Shown: positions 25,751 to 34,078, numbered from the stretch's first letter. The stretch is 64,000 nt of DNA from Woeseia sp034521225 (GCA_034521225.1 JAXHMR010000025.1:128426-192425), one strand, 5' to 3'. Numbers and translations: made by a program. The notes: generated from the letters alone by a model not told the origin.

Positions 25751-26662
25751 TCCGGGCGCACCAACCGCTTCCCGAAGGCTGGATCGTTCGTCACCACGAT
25801 CGCTGCCGGAAACGACGCGCACCAGGCCCTCCTGAGCCGACGATGCGACGAGGATCCCGTCACGGGTAAAAAACTGCCCTCGTGCAAAGCCGCGCGCACC
25901 GGATGCGGTCGGACTGTCCAGCGAATACAGCAACCAGTCGTCGACGCGAAACTCGCGGTGAAACCACAGCGCGTGGTCGAGGCTCGCCATCATCAGGTGG
26001 CCGCGGCCGAACAGGATGCCGTGCGGTAAGGTGCTTGTGCCGAGCAGTTCGAAATCGGATACGTAGGCAAGCAGGTTCTGGTGCAAGGACGTGCGGTCGG
26101 GCAATGCATCCACCGCCCGTATCCAGACCTGCTTTTCCGGCGGCCGCTTCTCGGCAACGTCGAAACGGATCTCCTGCACCGGCCGGAATTCGAACGGCCG
26201 CTTATCGGTCAGGAAGCGGCACATTTTTTCAGGCAGGCGCGCGAGTACGTCAGGAGCAACGTCTGAAAGCTCCTTCAGGCCGTCGGGACCGGGTACGTCC
26301 GGCATCCGGTTCTGGTGCTCCAATCCCTCCTCGGGCGTCTGGAATGAGGCTGCAAGATTGAAGATCGGGCGCCCGTGCTGGATTGCCACGACGCGCCGCA
26401 CTGAAAAACTTCCGCCGTCACGGGCGCGATCCACCTCGTAGATAATGGGCGCATCGACATCACCGCGGCGCAGGAAATACGCATGCAGCGAGTGCGCAAT
26501 ACGGCCATCGACGGTCGAATGGGCGGCTGACAATGCCTGTCCGACTACCTGTCCGCCAAAAACCTGGGCACTACCGATGTCGCGACTTTCACCGCGGTAG
26601 ATGTTGTCTTCGATTCTTTCGAGTTGCAGGAGATGCAACAGATCTTCGAGTACCGGGTGCAT
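25634..26662 (-). CDS. tesB: Acyl-CoA thioesterase II (TesB family) with repeat-derived C-terminus
   Basis: TesB hydrolyses acyl-CoA to free fatty acid and CoA. From ATG 26662 the product starts MHPVLEDLLHLLQLERIEDN, aligning with the E. coli start. GGQVVGQAL, DHALWFHREFR and SPTASGARGFARGQF are typical double-hotdog signatures. An upstream ATG at 26692 overlaps the preceding SDR gene and is less likely. TesB proteins are about 286-290 residues and end after QEGL-R; this frame continues about 55 residues to 342. Part of the extension (PDYSWPDVRVRPAL) is encoded by a decayed family A element, so the native stop seems to have been lost to a repeat insertion. The core should still fold. Confidence 0.9.
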   Translation of the reverse strand: MHPVLEDLLHLLQLERIEDNIYRGESRDIGSAQVFGGQVVGQALSAAHSTVDGRIAHSLHAYFLRRGDVDAPIIYEVDRARDGGSFSVRRVVAIQHGRPIFNLAASFQTPEEGLEHQNRMPDVPGPDGLKELSDVAPDVLARLPEKMCRFLTDKRPFEFRPVQEIRFDVAEKRPPEKQVWIRAVDALPDRTSLHQNLLAYVSDFELLGTSTLPHGILFGRGHLMMASLDHALWFHREFRVDDWLLYSLDSPTASGARGFARGQFFTRDGILVASSAQEGLVRVVSGSDRGDERSSLREAVGAPGAPRPDYSWPDVRVRPALRSRSPDRPEFPQSPPGDRGPL

Positions 26663-26669
26663 GAAAGAT

Positions 26670-27416
26670 TTATCCCGTGGCGCGTCCGCCATCGACCCTG
26701 ATACCGGAACCGCTGACAAATGCGGCGTCGTCACTGGCCAGGAACAGGGCCACCTTGGCGATATCGATCGGGTCTCCCAGGCGGCGCTCGGCGGATCCCT
26801 GTATGCAATGATCCCGTAATACCTTGTCGTTCTGGAATACCCGGCGGCTTTCAGATGTCATGACGGCGCCCGGCTGTATGTAGTTCACCGTCACGCCGAA
26901 TTTTCCCGTTTGGGCGGCAAACTCGCGCGTCTGTTCGGAAAGCGCATCCTCGGCGCGCGCAAACAGCGCGCTACCGTCCACGGGAAATGCGCTGCGCAGA
27001 TAGCCAATGGAAATGATGCGCCCCGCCGGGCTATTCCGCAGCTTGGGCCATGCCGCGTCAAAATTCTTTTGTATCCGCTTCAGGCGCTGCATCAATGCAG
27101 GTTGCAGCTGGACCTCATCGGCGAAAGGCTCGGCCGGCTGCACCGCATAACTGTTGACGACCGCGTCGAGGCCGCCAAATTCCCTGACCGCGGCCTCGAC
27201 CGCCGTAACCGCCGAGTCCGCCTCGCCCGCCGGCATCGTCAGGCTTTTGATGCCGGATACGGAACCGAGCAATTGGTCCAGATTGGCATCGCGGGAATCG
27301 ATAGCGAGTACGTGCGCGCCGTGTTTGGCGTAGATCCGCGCGATTGCCTCGCCGATGCCGCTGCCGGCCCCGAACACAATGGCGCGAACGCCGAACAAGC
27401 GACCGCTATCCGCCAT
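26670..27416 (-). CDS. SDR-fold protein lacking the catalytic Tyr-Lys pair
   Basis: A 248-residue short-chain dehydrogenase-like protein. The nucleotide-binding motif is present (FGAGSGIGEAIA, with AIDSRD after beta-2) and the C-terminus is typical (GDPIDIAKVALFLASDDAAFVSGSGIRVDGG). The active site is not: the NAG motif reads NSY, and the YxxxK segment reads ALFARAED, with neither Tyr nor Lys. It may therefore bind NAD without normal dehydrogenase activity, or use a different mechanism. It lies between the acyl-CoA ligase gene (upstream) and tesB (8 bp downstream), suggesting a part in acyl-CoA metabolism. Confidence 0.85.
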   Translation of the reverse strand: MADSGRLFGVRAIVFGAGSGIGEAIARIYAKHGAHVLAIDSRDANLDQLLGSVSGIKSLTMPAGEADSAVTAVEAAVREFGGLDAVVNSYAVQPAEPFADEVQLQPALMQRLKRIQKNFDAAWPKLRNSPAGRIISIGYLRSAFPVDGSALFARAEDALSEQTREFAAQTGKFGVTVNYIQPGAVMTSESRRVFQNDKVLRDHCIQGSAERRLGDPIDIAKVALFLASDDAAFVSGSGIRVDGGRATG

Positions 27417-27448
27417 ATCCAGCCTCCGCCGCGCGGGTGCCCAATGAT

Positions 27449-29092
27449 TCAGGCCTCATTGGCAGTCGGCAACACGTAGTCAGCAAACTGCTTGCGAAGC
27501 TCGATTTTCTTGATCTTGCCGGTTGCCGTGTGCGGAATCTCATCGACGAACACAACATCATCCGGCAGCCACCAGGTCGCAATTTTGCCGTCGAACCAGG
27601 CCAGCATTTCCTCGCGCGTCAGCTCCTTGCCTTCCGACTTGACGACAACCAGCAGTGGCCGTTCCGTCCACTTCGGGTGCGCGACGGCGATGACTGCCGC
27701 CTCATCGACGGCCGGGTGGCCCACCGCAATATTCTCGACATCGATCGAGCTGATCCATTCACCACCGGATTTTATGACATCCTTCGTTCGATCAGTGATT
27801 TGCAGGAAGCCCTGCGGGTCGATATTGGCCACATCGCCGGTTTCGAACCAGCCATCATCGGTGTGCGTGCCGGCACTGCCTTCGAGCTTGAAGTAGTCGC
27901 TGCAGATCCACGGACCTCGCACCTGCAGTGCACCGCTGGACTTTCCGTCCCAGGGCAATTCATTCCCTTCGTCATCCATGACGCGCATCTCGACGCCAAA
28001 TATGCCGCGGCCCGCCTTGGTCTGGATCCTGAGGATTTCATCCGGCGACAGCGACTCCATGCCGGCCTTCAGCGTATTGCAGGTGCCCAGCGGACTCATT
28101 TCGGTCATACCCCATCCCTGGTGCACGACGACGTCGTGCTTGTCCCGGAATTCGCGAATCATCGACTGCGGCACGGCCGCACCGCCGATCACGGTACGCT
28201 GCAATTTATTCATGCGCTGGTTGCTGCTCGCCGCGTATCGCAGCAGCGCCAGCCAGACGGTCGGCACACCCAGCGCAACCGTAACGTCCTCGTCTTCGAG
28301 CAGCTTGTACAGCGTTTCACCGTCACCCATTTTCGGTCCCGGCAAGACCAGTTTCGCGCCCACCATCAGCGCCGAATACGGAATGCCCCACGCATTGACG
28401 TGAAACAGCGGCACGACCGGCAGAATACAGTCACGGTTGGAAAGGTTCAGTATGTCCGGCGCGATGCCCGCATACGCATGCAGTATCGTCGAACGGTGGC
28501 TGTACAGGACACCCTTGGGGTCGCCGGTTGTGCCGGACGTATAGCAAAGCGCGGCAGCCTCGTGCTCATCGAGCAGAGGCCACTCATACTCCTCACTGCA
28601 CTTGCCAATCAATGCCTCATAGGAGAAGACGTTCTTAAGCTCCGTCTCCGGCAGAGTCGCCTCGTCACACAGGACAATAAAGCCCTCGACGCCGGGAATC
28701 TTGTCGGCAAGTTTCTCGATCAGCGGCATGAACATTGGGTCGACGAGCAGCCACTTGTCTTCGGCGTGATTGATAATGAAGACCAGCTGCTCCGGAAACA
28801 GGCGCGGATTGATGGTGTGGCAGACATAGCCTGCCCCGCTGATCGCGTAATAGGCTTCGAGGTGACGGTAGTCGTTCCATGCCAGTGTGGCGATGCGATC
28901 GCCGCGCTTTATGCCGAGGCCATCCAGCGCGTTTGCCAGTTGCCGCGTACGGCGGCACAGGTCAGCTATCGTATAGCGGTGCTGCGGGTTGTCAGCCGTT
29001 ACCGATACGATCTCCCGGTCGCCAAAATTTTTCTCCGCGTGCCGCACTATTCCGGACACGAGCAGCTGCGTTTCCATCATCAAGCCATGCAT
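27449..29092 (-). CDS. Medium/long-chain acyl-CoA ligase (AMP-forming)
   Basis: The enzyme activates fatty acids to acyl-CoA through an acyl-adenylate. The start at 29092 (MHGLMMETQLLVS) matches the common MxGLM start of the medium-chain ligase group and gives 547 residues. Motifs: P-loop YTSGTTGDPKG, GWGMTEMSPLG, DGWFETGDVA, the hinge DRTKDVIKSGGEWIS, and the catalytic lysine in TATGKIKK. It is followed on the same strand by the SDR-fold and tesB genes. I infer entry of fatty acids into the beta-oxidation set encoded in this window; chain length cannot be read from sequence. Confidence 0.94.
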   Translation of the reverse strand: MHGLMMETQLLVSGIVRHAEKNFGDREIVSVTADNPQHRYTIADLCRRTRQLANALDGLGIKRGDRIATLAWNDYRHLEAYYAISGAGYVCHTINPRLFPEQLVFIINHAEDKWLLVDPMFMPLIEKLADKIPGVEGFIVLCDEATLPETELKNVFSYEALIGKCSEEYEWPLLDEHEAAALCYTSGTTGDPKGVLYSHRSTILHAYAGIAPDILNLSNRDCILPVVPLFHVNAWGIPYSALMVGAKLVLPGPKMGDGETLYKLLEDEDVTVALGVPTVWLALLRYAASSNQRMNKLQRTVIGGAAVPQSMIREFRDKHDVVVHQGWGMTEMSPLGTCNTLKAGMESLSPDEILRIQTKAGRGIFGVEMRVMDDEGNELPWDGKSSGALQVRGPWICSDYFKLEGSAGTHTDDGWFETGDVANIDPQGFLQITDRTKDVIKSGGEWISSIDVENIAVGHPAVDEAAVIAVAHPKWTERPLLVVVKSEGKELTREEMLAWFDGKIATWWLPDDVVFVDEIPHTATGKIKKIELRKQFADYVLPTANEA

Positions 29093-29246
29093 TATTACCC
29101 CCCCGTTTATTGGTGCCACGAGCGCAAGCGGCATACTGTCATTTAACAGAACAATCGGGTGATTCTGCAAGCATCACGCACCCGGCCGTGCATCGCGCAT
29201 GGCAGTGCAGGCAAGTCAGTGCCGTCACGAAGTGGCAGGGCAGTAA

Positions 29247-29423
29247 TCAGCGCCGGCCAGGGCCCATCAGGAACCAGAGAATCAGGCCCAGTAGCGGCAG
29301 TACGACGACGATCGCGATCCACAGCGCCTTATTGCCATTGCTGGCAGAGCTTTGCAGTATTTGCAATACCGCGTAGATGTCCGCGATCAGAATCAGGAAC
29401 CCAAAAATGCCCGTCACTTCCAT
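29247..29423 (-). CDS. Small membrane protein, PLDc_N-like (58 residues)
   Basis: A short gene with an AAAGGAGAG ribosome site seven bases before its ATG at 29421-29423. The 58-residue product has two hydrophobic helices: MEVTGIFGFLILIADIYAVL and ALWIAIVVVLPLLGLILWFL. It ends MGPGRR. The pattern of a first helix, a short polar loop with a K and W, then a P-LG-I-W-F helix matches the phospholipase D N-terminal (PLDc_N) family of small membrane proteins. It is probably co-directional with the MaoC gene 12 bp upstream and the ligase gene downstream. Function unknown. Confidence 0.8.
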   Translation of the reverse strand: MEVTGIFGFLILIADIYAVLQILQSSASNGNKALWIAIVVVLPLLGLILWFLMGPGRR

Positions 29424-29435
29424 GCGTCTCTCCTT

Positions 29436-29960
29436 TTATTCTTGCCCGGCCTTTTCGCCGGCCGTTGGATTAAAAAAGTACATGCCGAGCGTTTCGGCGA
29501 CACAGGCGGGCTTGCGCTCACCTTCGACCTCGACCTTGACCTCGGACAGCAGGTGCAGTGCGCCGCCGCGCTGGCGTGCCTGCAGCACGGTTGCGCGGCC
29601 CCGCACGCGGCTGCCTTCCTTGACCATGCTGTAGAACCGCACCTTGTTGCAACCGAAATTGAGTGCTCTTTGCAGGTTTTCGACCTGTACGAACTGTCCG
29701 GTCAGTGCCGGGATAAGTGACAGCGTCAGGTAGCCGTGCGCGATCGTCTTGCCTTCCGGCAATTCGCGCGCAGCCCGCTCGGTGTCGACGTGTATCCATT
29801 GATAGTCGCCGGTCGCCTCGGCGAACCGGTTGATGCTGGCCTGGTCAACGACCACCCAGTCCGACAGGCCAACTTCCGTGCCCTCCAGGGCTTTGGCATC
29901 GGCCACTGATCCGATCGATGTGCAAAACGGGTCCCTGTGGGGCGCAGCATCATGCTGCAC
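29436..29960 (-). CDS. MaoC-like (R)-specific enoyl-CoA hydratase
   Basis: A single hot-dog hydratase. The catalytic D-x4-H motif is visible in DYQWIHVDTERA (Asp and His), with the preceding RFAEATG and the following GKTIAHGYLTLSL. From ATG 29960 the product is 174 residues; a GTG at 29906 (MADAKALEG) would give a length and N-terminus closer to relatives, so the true start is uncertain. It probably hydrates trans-2-enoyl-CoA. It heads a minus-strand run with the 58-residue membrane protein and the acyl-CoA ligase. Confidence 0.9.
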   Translation of the reverse strand: MQHDAAPHRDPFCTSIGSVADAKALEGTEVGLSDWVVVDQASINRFAEATGDYQWIHVDTERAARELPEGKTIAHGYLTLSLIPALTGQFVQVENLQRALNFGCNKVRFYSMVKEGSRVRGRATVLQARQRGGALHLLSEVKVEVEGERKPACVAETLGMYFFNPTAGEKAGQE

Positions 29961-30171
29961 TTGTCATAAAGTCGGCTACAGAAATACACATAACACCGCA
30001 GCAGAGCAAGCACCGGGTTGCTGCAATGCTGCGGGTTTTCGTCGCCTGCCGTCAATTTGCAGCAGCAGCAGGCAGTCGCGGTCACCCCGGATGTTGCACC
30101 AGCGGACCGTCACGCGCTGGCTCCCGACGGCCGTCGCGGCAATTTCGCCCGCGAATGCTGCGGCTTATACT

Positions 30172-30210
30172 GGCCAGGAGTCTGCGCGGTAGAAACGGAC
30201 GAGGCGAGGG
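30172..30210. repeat. Family C fragment
   Basis: GGCCAGGAGTCTGCGCGGTA at 30172-30191, continuing to the following GAAACGGACGAGGCGAGG, repeats the left end of the 7910 element with few changes. It lies in the 285-bp gap between the divergent MaoC and MocA-like genes, close upstream of the latter's start. Nothing else is recognisable in 29961-30171. Confidence 0.8.
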
Positions 30211-30245
30211 GGGGACAATGGCGCCCGGACGGGCGGAGACAGACG

Positions 30246-30890
30246 ATGACACGACTACCAGCAGCAGCACGCGCCACCCCCTCCCGCGACCCACGCCTGT
30301 TCGCCATTGTGCTTGCAGCCGGCCTCAGCCAGCGCTTCGGCGCCGTCAAGCAGCTGGCAAAATACCGTGGCCAACCGCTCGCGGCGCACGCCCTGCGTAT
30401 CGCCGAGTCGCTCTGCAGCAATCGCACCGTGCTCGTGACCGGGCACCACGGCGCGGCGGTACACAGAGCGTGTGCGCCCATCGCCGGGTTCCGGGTCCAC
30501 AACAGCGACTACCGGCAAGGCCTGGCTTCATCGATTGCACACGGTGTAGCCGCGCTGCGCCACGCGGCTGACGGCGTGCTGTTGCTGCTGGCGGATCAGC
30601 CGCTCATCGACCAGCAGCATCTAACCCGTTTGGCCGAACGCTGGTCAGCCGCCCCGGAACGGGTTGTTGCCACTGCCTATGCCGGCAAGTCCGGCGTTCC
30701 GGTCATATTCCCCCGGCGCTTGTTCGATGATCTGTGCAAACTAACCCGGAGACACCGGCGCGCAACCGCTGCTGCAGCGATGCGGCAGCGACGTCCTGAC
30801 CGTTACAGTTGCGAGGCGGCTGCAACCGACATAGACCGGCCCGAAGACCTGGCTGAAATCAGCACAGACACGCCGCCGACCTGGCTGTGA
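30246..30890 (+). CDS. MocA-like nucleotidyltransferase (molybdenum cofactor cytidylyltransferase family)
   Basis: Members transfer CMP to molybdopterin to make MCD, the cofactor form used by the xanthine dehydrogenase/CO dehydrogenase family. The 214-residue product from ATG 30246 has the nucleotide-binding signature AIVLAAGLSQRFG-x-KQL (LAAGxSxRxG...K), then the LLADQPLID acidic motif and GVPVIFPRRLF. It is transcribed opposite to the moa genes, with repeats A3 and C between them. A CMP-type cofactor would fit the Cox-type subunits at 48-51 kb. The final TGA falls at the edge of repeat A3. Confidence 0.85.
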   Translation: MTRLPAAARATPSRDPRLFAIVLAAGLSQRFGAVKQLAKYRGQPLAAHALRIAESLCSNRTVLVTGHHGAAVHRACAPIAGFRVHNSDYRQGLASSIAHGVAALRHAADGVLLLLADQPLIDQQHLTRLAERWSAAPERVVATAYAGKSGVPVIFPRRLFDDLCKLTRRHRRATAAAAMRQRRPDRYSCEAAATDIDRPEDLAEISTDTPPTWL

Positions 30891-31085
30891 ATTCCATGAA
30901 CGTTGGACTTCCGGTAGGGGCGGAGGCGCACCCCGGGGAGGGCTGTTCAGGGACGCCAGCACAGGAGCGGACGTCTCCTGTAGCCGCCTGTAACCGTCAC
31001 GTCGGGGACGAGCACAGCCCTGAACAGCCCTCCCCGGGGCGCACCTCCGCCTACCTGCCAGATGTGCAACGTTCATGGAATTCAC
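30887..31085. repeat. Family A palindromic element, variant copy 3
   Basis: The ends differ from other copies: GTGAATTCCATGAACG at the left and CGTTCATGGAATTCAC at the right, i.e. both ends have changed together and still pair perfectly. The inner arms GGGGAGGGCTGTTCAGGG and CCCTGAACAGCCCTCCCC also changed together. The centre is different from the other copies. Such paired changes show that the folded form is kept. Confidence 0.9.
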
Positions 31086-31126
31086 AGCCAGGAGCCCTGC
31101 GCGGTAAAAGCGAACGAGGTGAGGGT
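31086..31126. repeat. Family C fragment abutting repeat A3
   Basis: AGCCAGGAGCCCTGCGCGGT followed by AAAAGCGAACGAGGTGAGGG matches the left end of the family C element and starts where repeat A3 ends. The same A-then-C junction occurs at 13525. Confidence 0.75.
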
Positions 31127-31184
31127 TTCAAAGTTCCGGTCCGGTTATACCGGGAACGGCACGTGTGATCGGCCGCCGGCTGGT

Positions 31185-31622
31185 TCAGTCGTCGTGCGCG
31201 TGCGCCGCGCATTGCTCGCAATTGACCCAGCCGGAGTGGCCGTCGGCGTAATGCTCTTTTTTCCAGATCGGCAGGCGGACCTTCACCTTGTCGATAATGT
31301 AGCGGCACGCGAGAAACGCGGCGTCACGATGTGCGGAGGACACGCCGACCCATACGGCGCAATCACCAATCTCAAGTACACCGGTGCGATGCACGCACCG
31401 TGCGTGCAACACAGGATATCGTTCCATCGCTTCGCGGATGACTCGTTCGCCCTCTGAAATGGCCAGCGGCACGTAGGCCTCGTACTCGAGGCGCAGCACA
31501 CGCTGTCCTTCGTTCTCGTTTCGTATCCAGCCTTCAAATGACGTGTAGGCACCGGCCGCGGCGTCCAGCAATTCGTCGCGCAGCCGCTCGGGGTCGATGC
31601 GGGTCTCAACAATCTGCATCAT
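31185..31622 (-). CDS. moaE: Molybdopterin synthase catalytic subunit MoaE
   Basis: MoaE forms a heterotetramer with MoaD and converts cyclic pyranopterin to molybdopterin. The start at 31622 (MMQIVETRIDPERL) gives 145 residues, the normal size. Conserved parts include GAYTSFEGWIRNENEG, LEYEAYVPLA, HRTGVLEIGD with active-site residues, SSAHRDAAF and PIWKKEHYADG with the catalytic lysines. It starts one base after the moaD stop, as the last gene of moaA-moaC-mobA-moaD-moaE. Confidence 0.96.
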   Translation of the reverse strand: MMQIVETRIDPERLRDELLDAAAGAYTSFEGWIRNENEGQRVLRLEYEAYVPLAISEGERVIREAMERYPVLHARCVHRTGVLEIGDCAVWVGVSSAHRDAAFLACRYIIDKVKVRLPIWKKEHYADGHSGWVNCEQCAAHAHDD

Positions 31623-31623
31623 G

Positions 31624-31869
31624 TCAGCCACCGGCGACCGGCGGAAACAGCAGCACGGTATCGCCGTCGGCGACCGGCGCATCCCAGCCAACCAGTTCAT
31701 CGTTAATCGCAACCTTGCAGTGACCAAGCGGCTCTCTTGAACCATGGCGCTCCTGCAACTGGCGGAAGACATCGGCGGCGGTTTCGGCCGCCAGCGCCAC
31801 GGTCTCCTCGCCAACGCCGGCCTGCTCGCGAAATTGCGCGAAGTAGCGAACAGTAATGGATTTTGTCAT
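31624..31869 (-). CDS. moaD: Molybdopterin synthase sulfur carrier subunit MoaD
   Basis: An 81-residue ubiquitin-like protein (MTKSITVRYFAQFREQAG) that ends VAGG; the terminal Gly-Gly is thiocarboxylated and donates sulfur to the pterin. The ATG overlaps the mobA stop by four bases (31866-31869), and moaE follows one base after its stop, so mobA, moaD and moaE are translationally coupled. Confidence 0.95.
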   Translation of the reverse strand: MTKSITVRYFAQFREQAGVGEETVALAAETAADVFRQLQERHGSREPLGHCKVAINDELVGWDAPVADGDTVLLFPPVAGG

Positions 31870-32459
31870 GTGCCTGCCTGCAACGAGCTGCGCTCGAGAT
31901 CCTCGGGTGTATTGATGTTGTCGAGCGCCGCCGGATGCGGTTGATCGAGCAACGTCGTGTCAGAGCGAATCAGCATTTTCCTGGGGCACACAATACCTTC
32001 CGTGACAAATGCATCAATGATGCGGCGCGCATGGGGTTCGTATATGGCGCACAGCGGCTCGGGCAAGCCATCGTGGCTGCTCCGGAATGCCGTGAATGGC
32101 CGTGCGGCATCACGCTGGTCAAGCAATGTTGCAAGCGTCGTGTCGTCAATATTCGGCAGGTCGCAGGCCACGACCAGCCAGGCCGCGCCTGGAACAGCAT
32201 CCATCGCTGACAGGACGCCCGCAATCGGGCCGATATCGTCGTAGCGGTCAGTAATACTTGCGAATCGCCGGCGCTCGGGATCTCCGGCCTGGTCCGCGCG
32301 CACTGAAACAAAAACACGATCGGTGAACCGTTCAACGAGATGCACGGCGCGGCTCAGCTGCGTCTCGCCATTTCTGGATAACAGCGCCTTGTCGCTGCCC
32401 ATGCGGCGGCTTTTGCCACCTGCAAGAACGAGCCCGTAGAGCATCGCGGCGTCATTCAT
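31866..32459 (-). CDS. mobA: Molybdenum cofactor guanylyltransferase MobA
   Basis: MobA adds GMP to Mo-molybdopterin, giving the guanine dinucleotide cofactor used by DMSO-reductase-type enzymes. The 197-residue product has GLVLAGGKSRRMGSDKALL (nucleotide-binding GGxSxRMGxDK), WLVVACDLPNIDD (Asp for Mg), and INTPEDL at the C-terminus. It overlaps the moaC end by eight bases. Together with the MocA-like protein at 30246 the cell appears able to make both MGD and MCD cofactors. Confidence 0.93.
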   Translation of the reverse strand: MNDAAMLYGLVLAGGKSRRMGSDKALLSRNGETQLSRAVHLVERFTDRVFVSVRADQAGDPERRRFASITDRYDDIGPIAGVLSAMDAVPGAAWLVVACDLPNIDDTTLATLLDQRDAARPFTAFRSSHDGLPEPLCAIYEPHARRIIDAFVTEGIVCPRKMLIRSDTTLLDQPHPAALDNINTPEDLERSSLQAGT

Positions 32460-32928
32460 GGCGAAAGTCCGTCTTGCCGCCGGTCTTGGCGATCAGGCGG
32501 GTCTCCGTGATGCGGATGTCATGCGACAGCGCCTTGCACATGTCATAGACCGTCAGCGCTGCCACCGTCGCACCCGTCAGCGCCTCCATCTCGACGCCGG
32601 TGCGATGATGCACTTTGCAACGGCAATCAATTACGACGCGATGCTTGTCGTCCATCCTGATATCAATGCTGCAGTTGTCGAGACCCAGTGGATGGCAAAA
32701 CGGTATCAGCTCATGCGTACGTTTGGCGCCCATGACACCGGCGACAATCGCGGTTGCAAATACCGGGCCCTTGGCCGTGCGAATATCACCATCAACGAAT
32801 CTTGTCGCAACATCCGCGGGAAATTCGACAATGGATCGCGCATGCGCTTCGCGGTCTGTCGCCGCCTTGCGGCTGACATCCACCATTGTCGGGCGATTAT
32901 CGCTGTCTATGTGGCTTAGCTTGCTCAA
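32452..32928 (-). CDS. moaC: Cyclic pyranopterin monophosphate synthase MoaC
   Basis: MoaC turns the MoaA product into cyclic pyranopterin monophosphate. The start is most likely TTG at 32926-32928: it gives MSKLSHIDSDNRPTMVDVS, which matches the family N-terminus (SxLxHxxxxGxxxMVDVS), and has AGGA eight bases upstream. Relying on ATG alone would add 45 unrelated residues or cut the conserved start. The 158-residue protein has the active-site parts LIPFCHPL, GVEMEALTGATVAALTVYDMCKA and KTGGK. It follows moaA by 88 bp. Confidence 0.95.
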   Translation of the reverse strand: MSKLSHIDSDNRPTMVDVSRKAATDREAHARSIVEFPADVATRFVDGDIRTAKGPVFATAIVAGVMGAKRTHELIPFCHPLGLDNCSIDIRMDDKHRVVIDCRCKVHHRTGVEMEALTGATVAALTVYDMCKALSHDIRITETRLIAKTGGKTDFRHE

Positions 32929-33016
32929 GTGAATTCCTGGATGAGGGTCGCGCCTGACGCGCCATTGATAAGACACGAGCGACGAACCGTTGAGGAACAG
33001 TAGCCGGGCGTGCCGG

Positions 33017-34078
33017 TCACCCGCCCATGCGATACATTTCGACCTTGCGCAGCGGGTGTTCAACCGGTTCCTTGCGGCCGCGCTGTTCGCTGTAGCGGTC
33101 CTCCCGGCGATGCCAGATTGACGTCAGCAGGTCGGTCAATTCGGCATCGGACGCGCCGCTTCTGAGCGGCTCACGGATATTGTGACCTTCGGTTGCGAAC
33201 AGGCACGTGTAGAGTACGCCATCGGCCGACAGGCGCGCCCGGCTGCAACTGCCGCAGAAGGGTTCGGTGACCGACGAGATGAAACCGATTTCGCCGGCAC
33301 CGTCCTCGTATTCGTAGCGTCGGGCGACCTCCCCTGCATAATTGCGCCCGACCGCGCGTACTGGCCAGCGCTCCGCAATCCGTGCCAGCAGATCTTTCGA
33401 CGGGACGACCTTCTCACGGCGCCACTCGTTGCGGTTGCCGACATCCATGAATTCAATGAGGCGGACGATGTGGCCGGTGCCCCGAAAATGCTCGAGCAAC
33501 TCGAGGATCGTGTGGTCGTTGACGCCGCGTTGCACGACCGTATTGATCTTGACGGGACGGAGCCCAGCCTGCTCAGCGGCGGCTATGCCCTCAAGCACCG
33601 TATCGAGATCACCGCGGTTGCCACTCATCGCCTGGAATACATCATGATCAAGACTGTCGAGGCTTATCGTCACGCGATCGAGACCCGCCTCCGCCAACGA
33701 CGCCGCATTCGCCGCCAGCAACGACGCATTCGTCGTCAGGGCCAGGTCCTCGATTCCGGGCAACGTACGCAGCCGTCCCACCAGTGATGACACATGCTTG
33801 TCCAGCAAAGGTTCACCACCGGTCAGTCGCAGCTTCGTCACACCAAGATGCACCGCGATGGACGCGATACGGAAAATCTCGTCATGACTCAGGCGCTCAG
33901 CTTTGCCCAGAAACTGGTAATCCGCGTGATAACGGCTTTCCGGCATGCAATACGGACACCGGAAATTGCAGCGGTCGAGCAACGATATCCGCAAGTCGTG
34001 CAACGGCCGCTGCAAGCGGTCGCGCGGCCCGATGCGGGTTGCCGTCTGGTCAGCTGTAGCTGTGGTCTTTTCCGTCAT
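33017..34078 (-). CDS. moaA: GTP 3',8-cyclase MoaA (radical SAM)
   Basis: MoaA starts molybdenum cofactor synthesis by rearranging GTP. The 353-residue product has the radical-SAM cluster motif CNFRCPYC, LRLTGGEPLL, and a C-terminal second 4Fe-4S site (FCGSCSRARLSADG..TCLF). It ends GG, as MoaA requires for activity. It is the first gene of the minus-strand moaA-moaC-mobA-moaD-moaE operon. The 100 bases upstream contain a small GAGGTT/AACCTC hairpin but not a convincing Moco riboswitch. Family A copy 4 lies just beyond. Confidence 0.96.
   Translation of the reverse strand: MTEKTTATADQTATRIGPRDRLQRPLHDLRISLLDRCNFRCPYCMPESRYHADYQFLGKAERLSHDEIFRIASIAVHLGVTKLRLTGGEPLLDKHVSSLVGRLRTLPGIEDLALTTNASLLAANAASLAEAGLDRVTISLDSLDHDVFQAMSGNRGDLDTVLEGIAAAEQAGLRPVKINTVVQRGVNDHTILELLEHFRGTGHIVRLIEFMDVGNRNEWRREKVVPSKDLLARIAERWPVRAVGRNYAGEVARRYEYEDGAGEIGFISSVTEPFCGSCSRARLSADGVLYTCLFATEGHNIREPLRSGASDAELTDLLTSIWHRREDRYSEQRGRKEPVEHPLRKVEMYRMGG

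Noticed and set aside
31185..31814. Long N-terminal extension of MoaE (209 residues)
   Set aside because: The extra part overlaps moaD in another frame; the ATG at 31622 gives the standard MoaE start and length.
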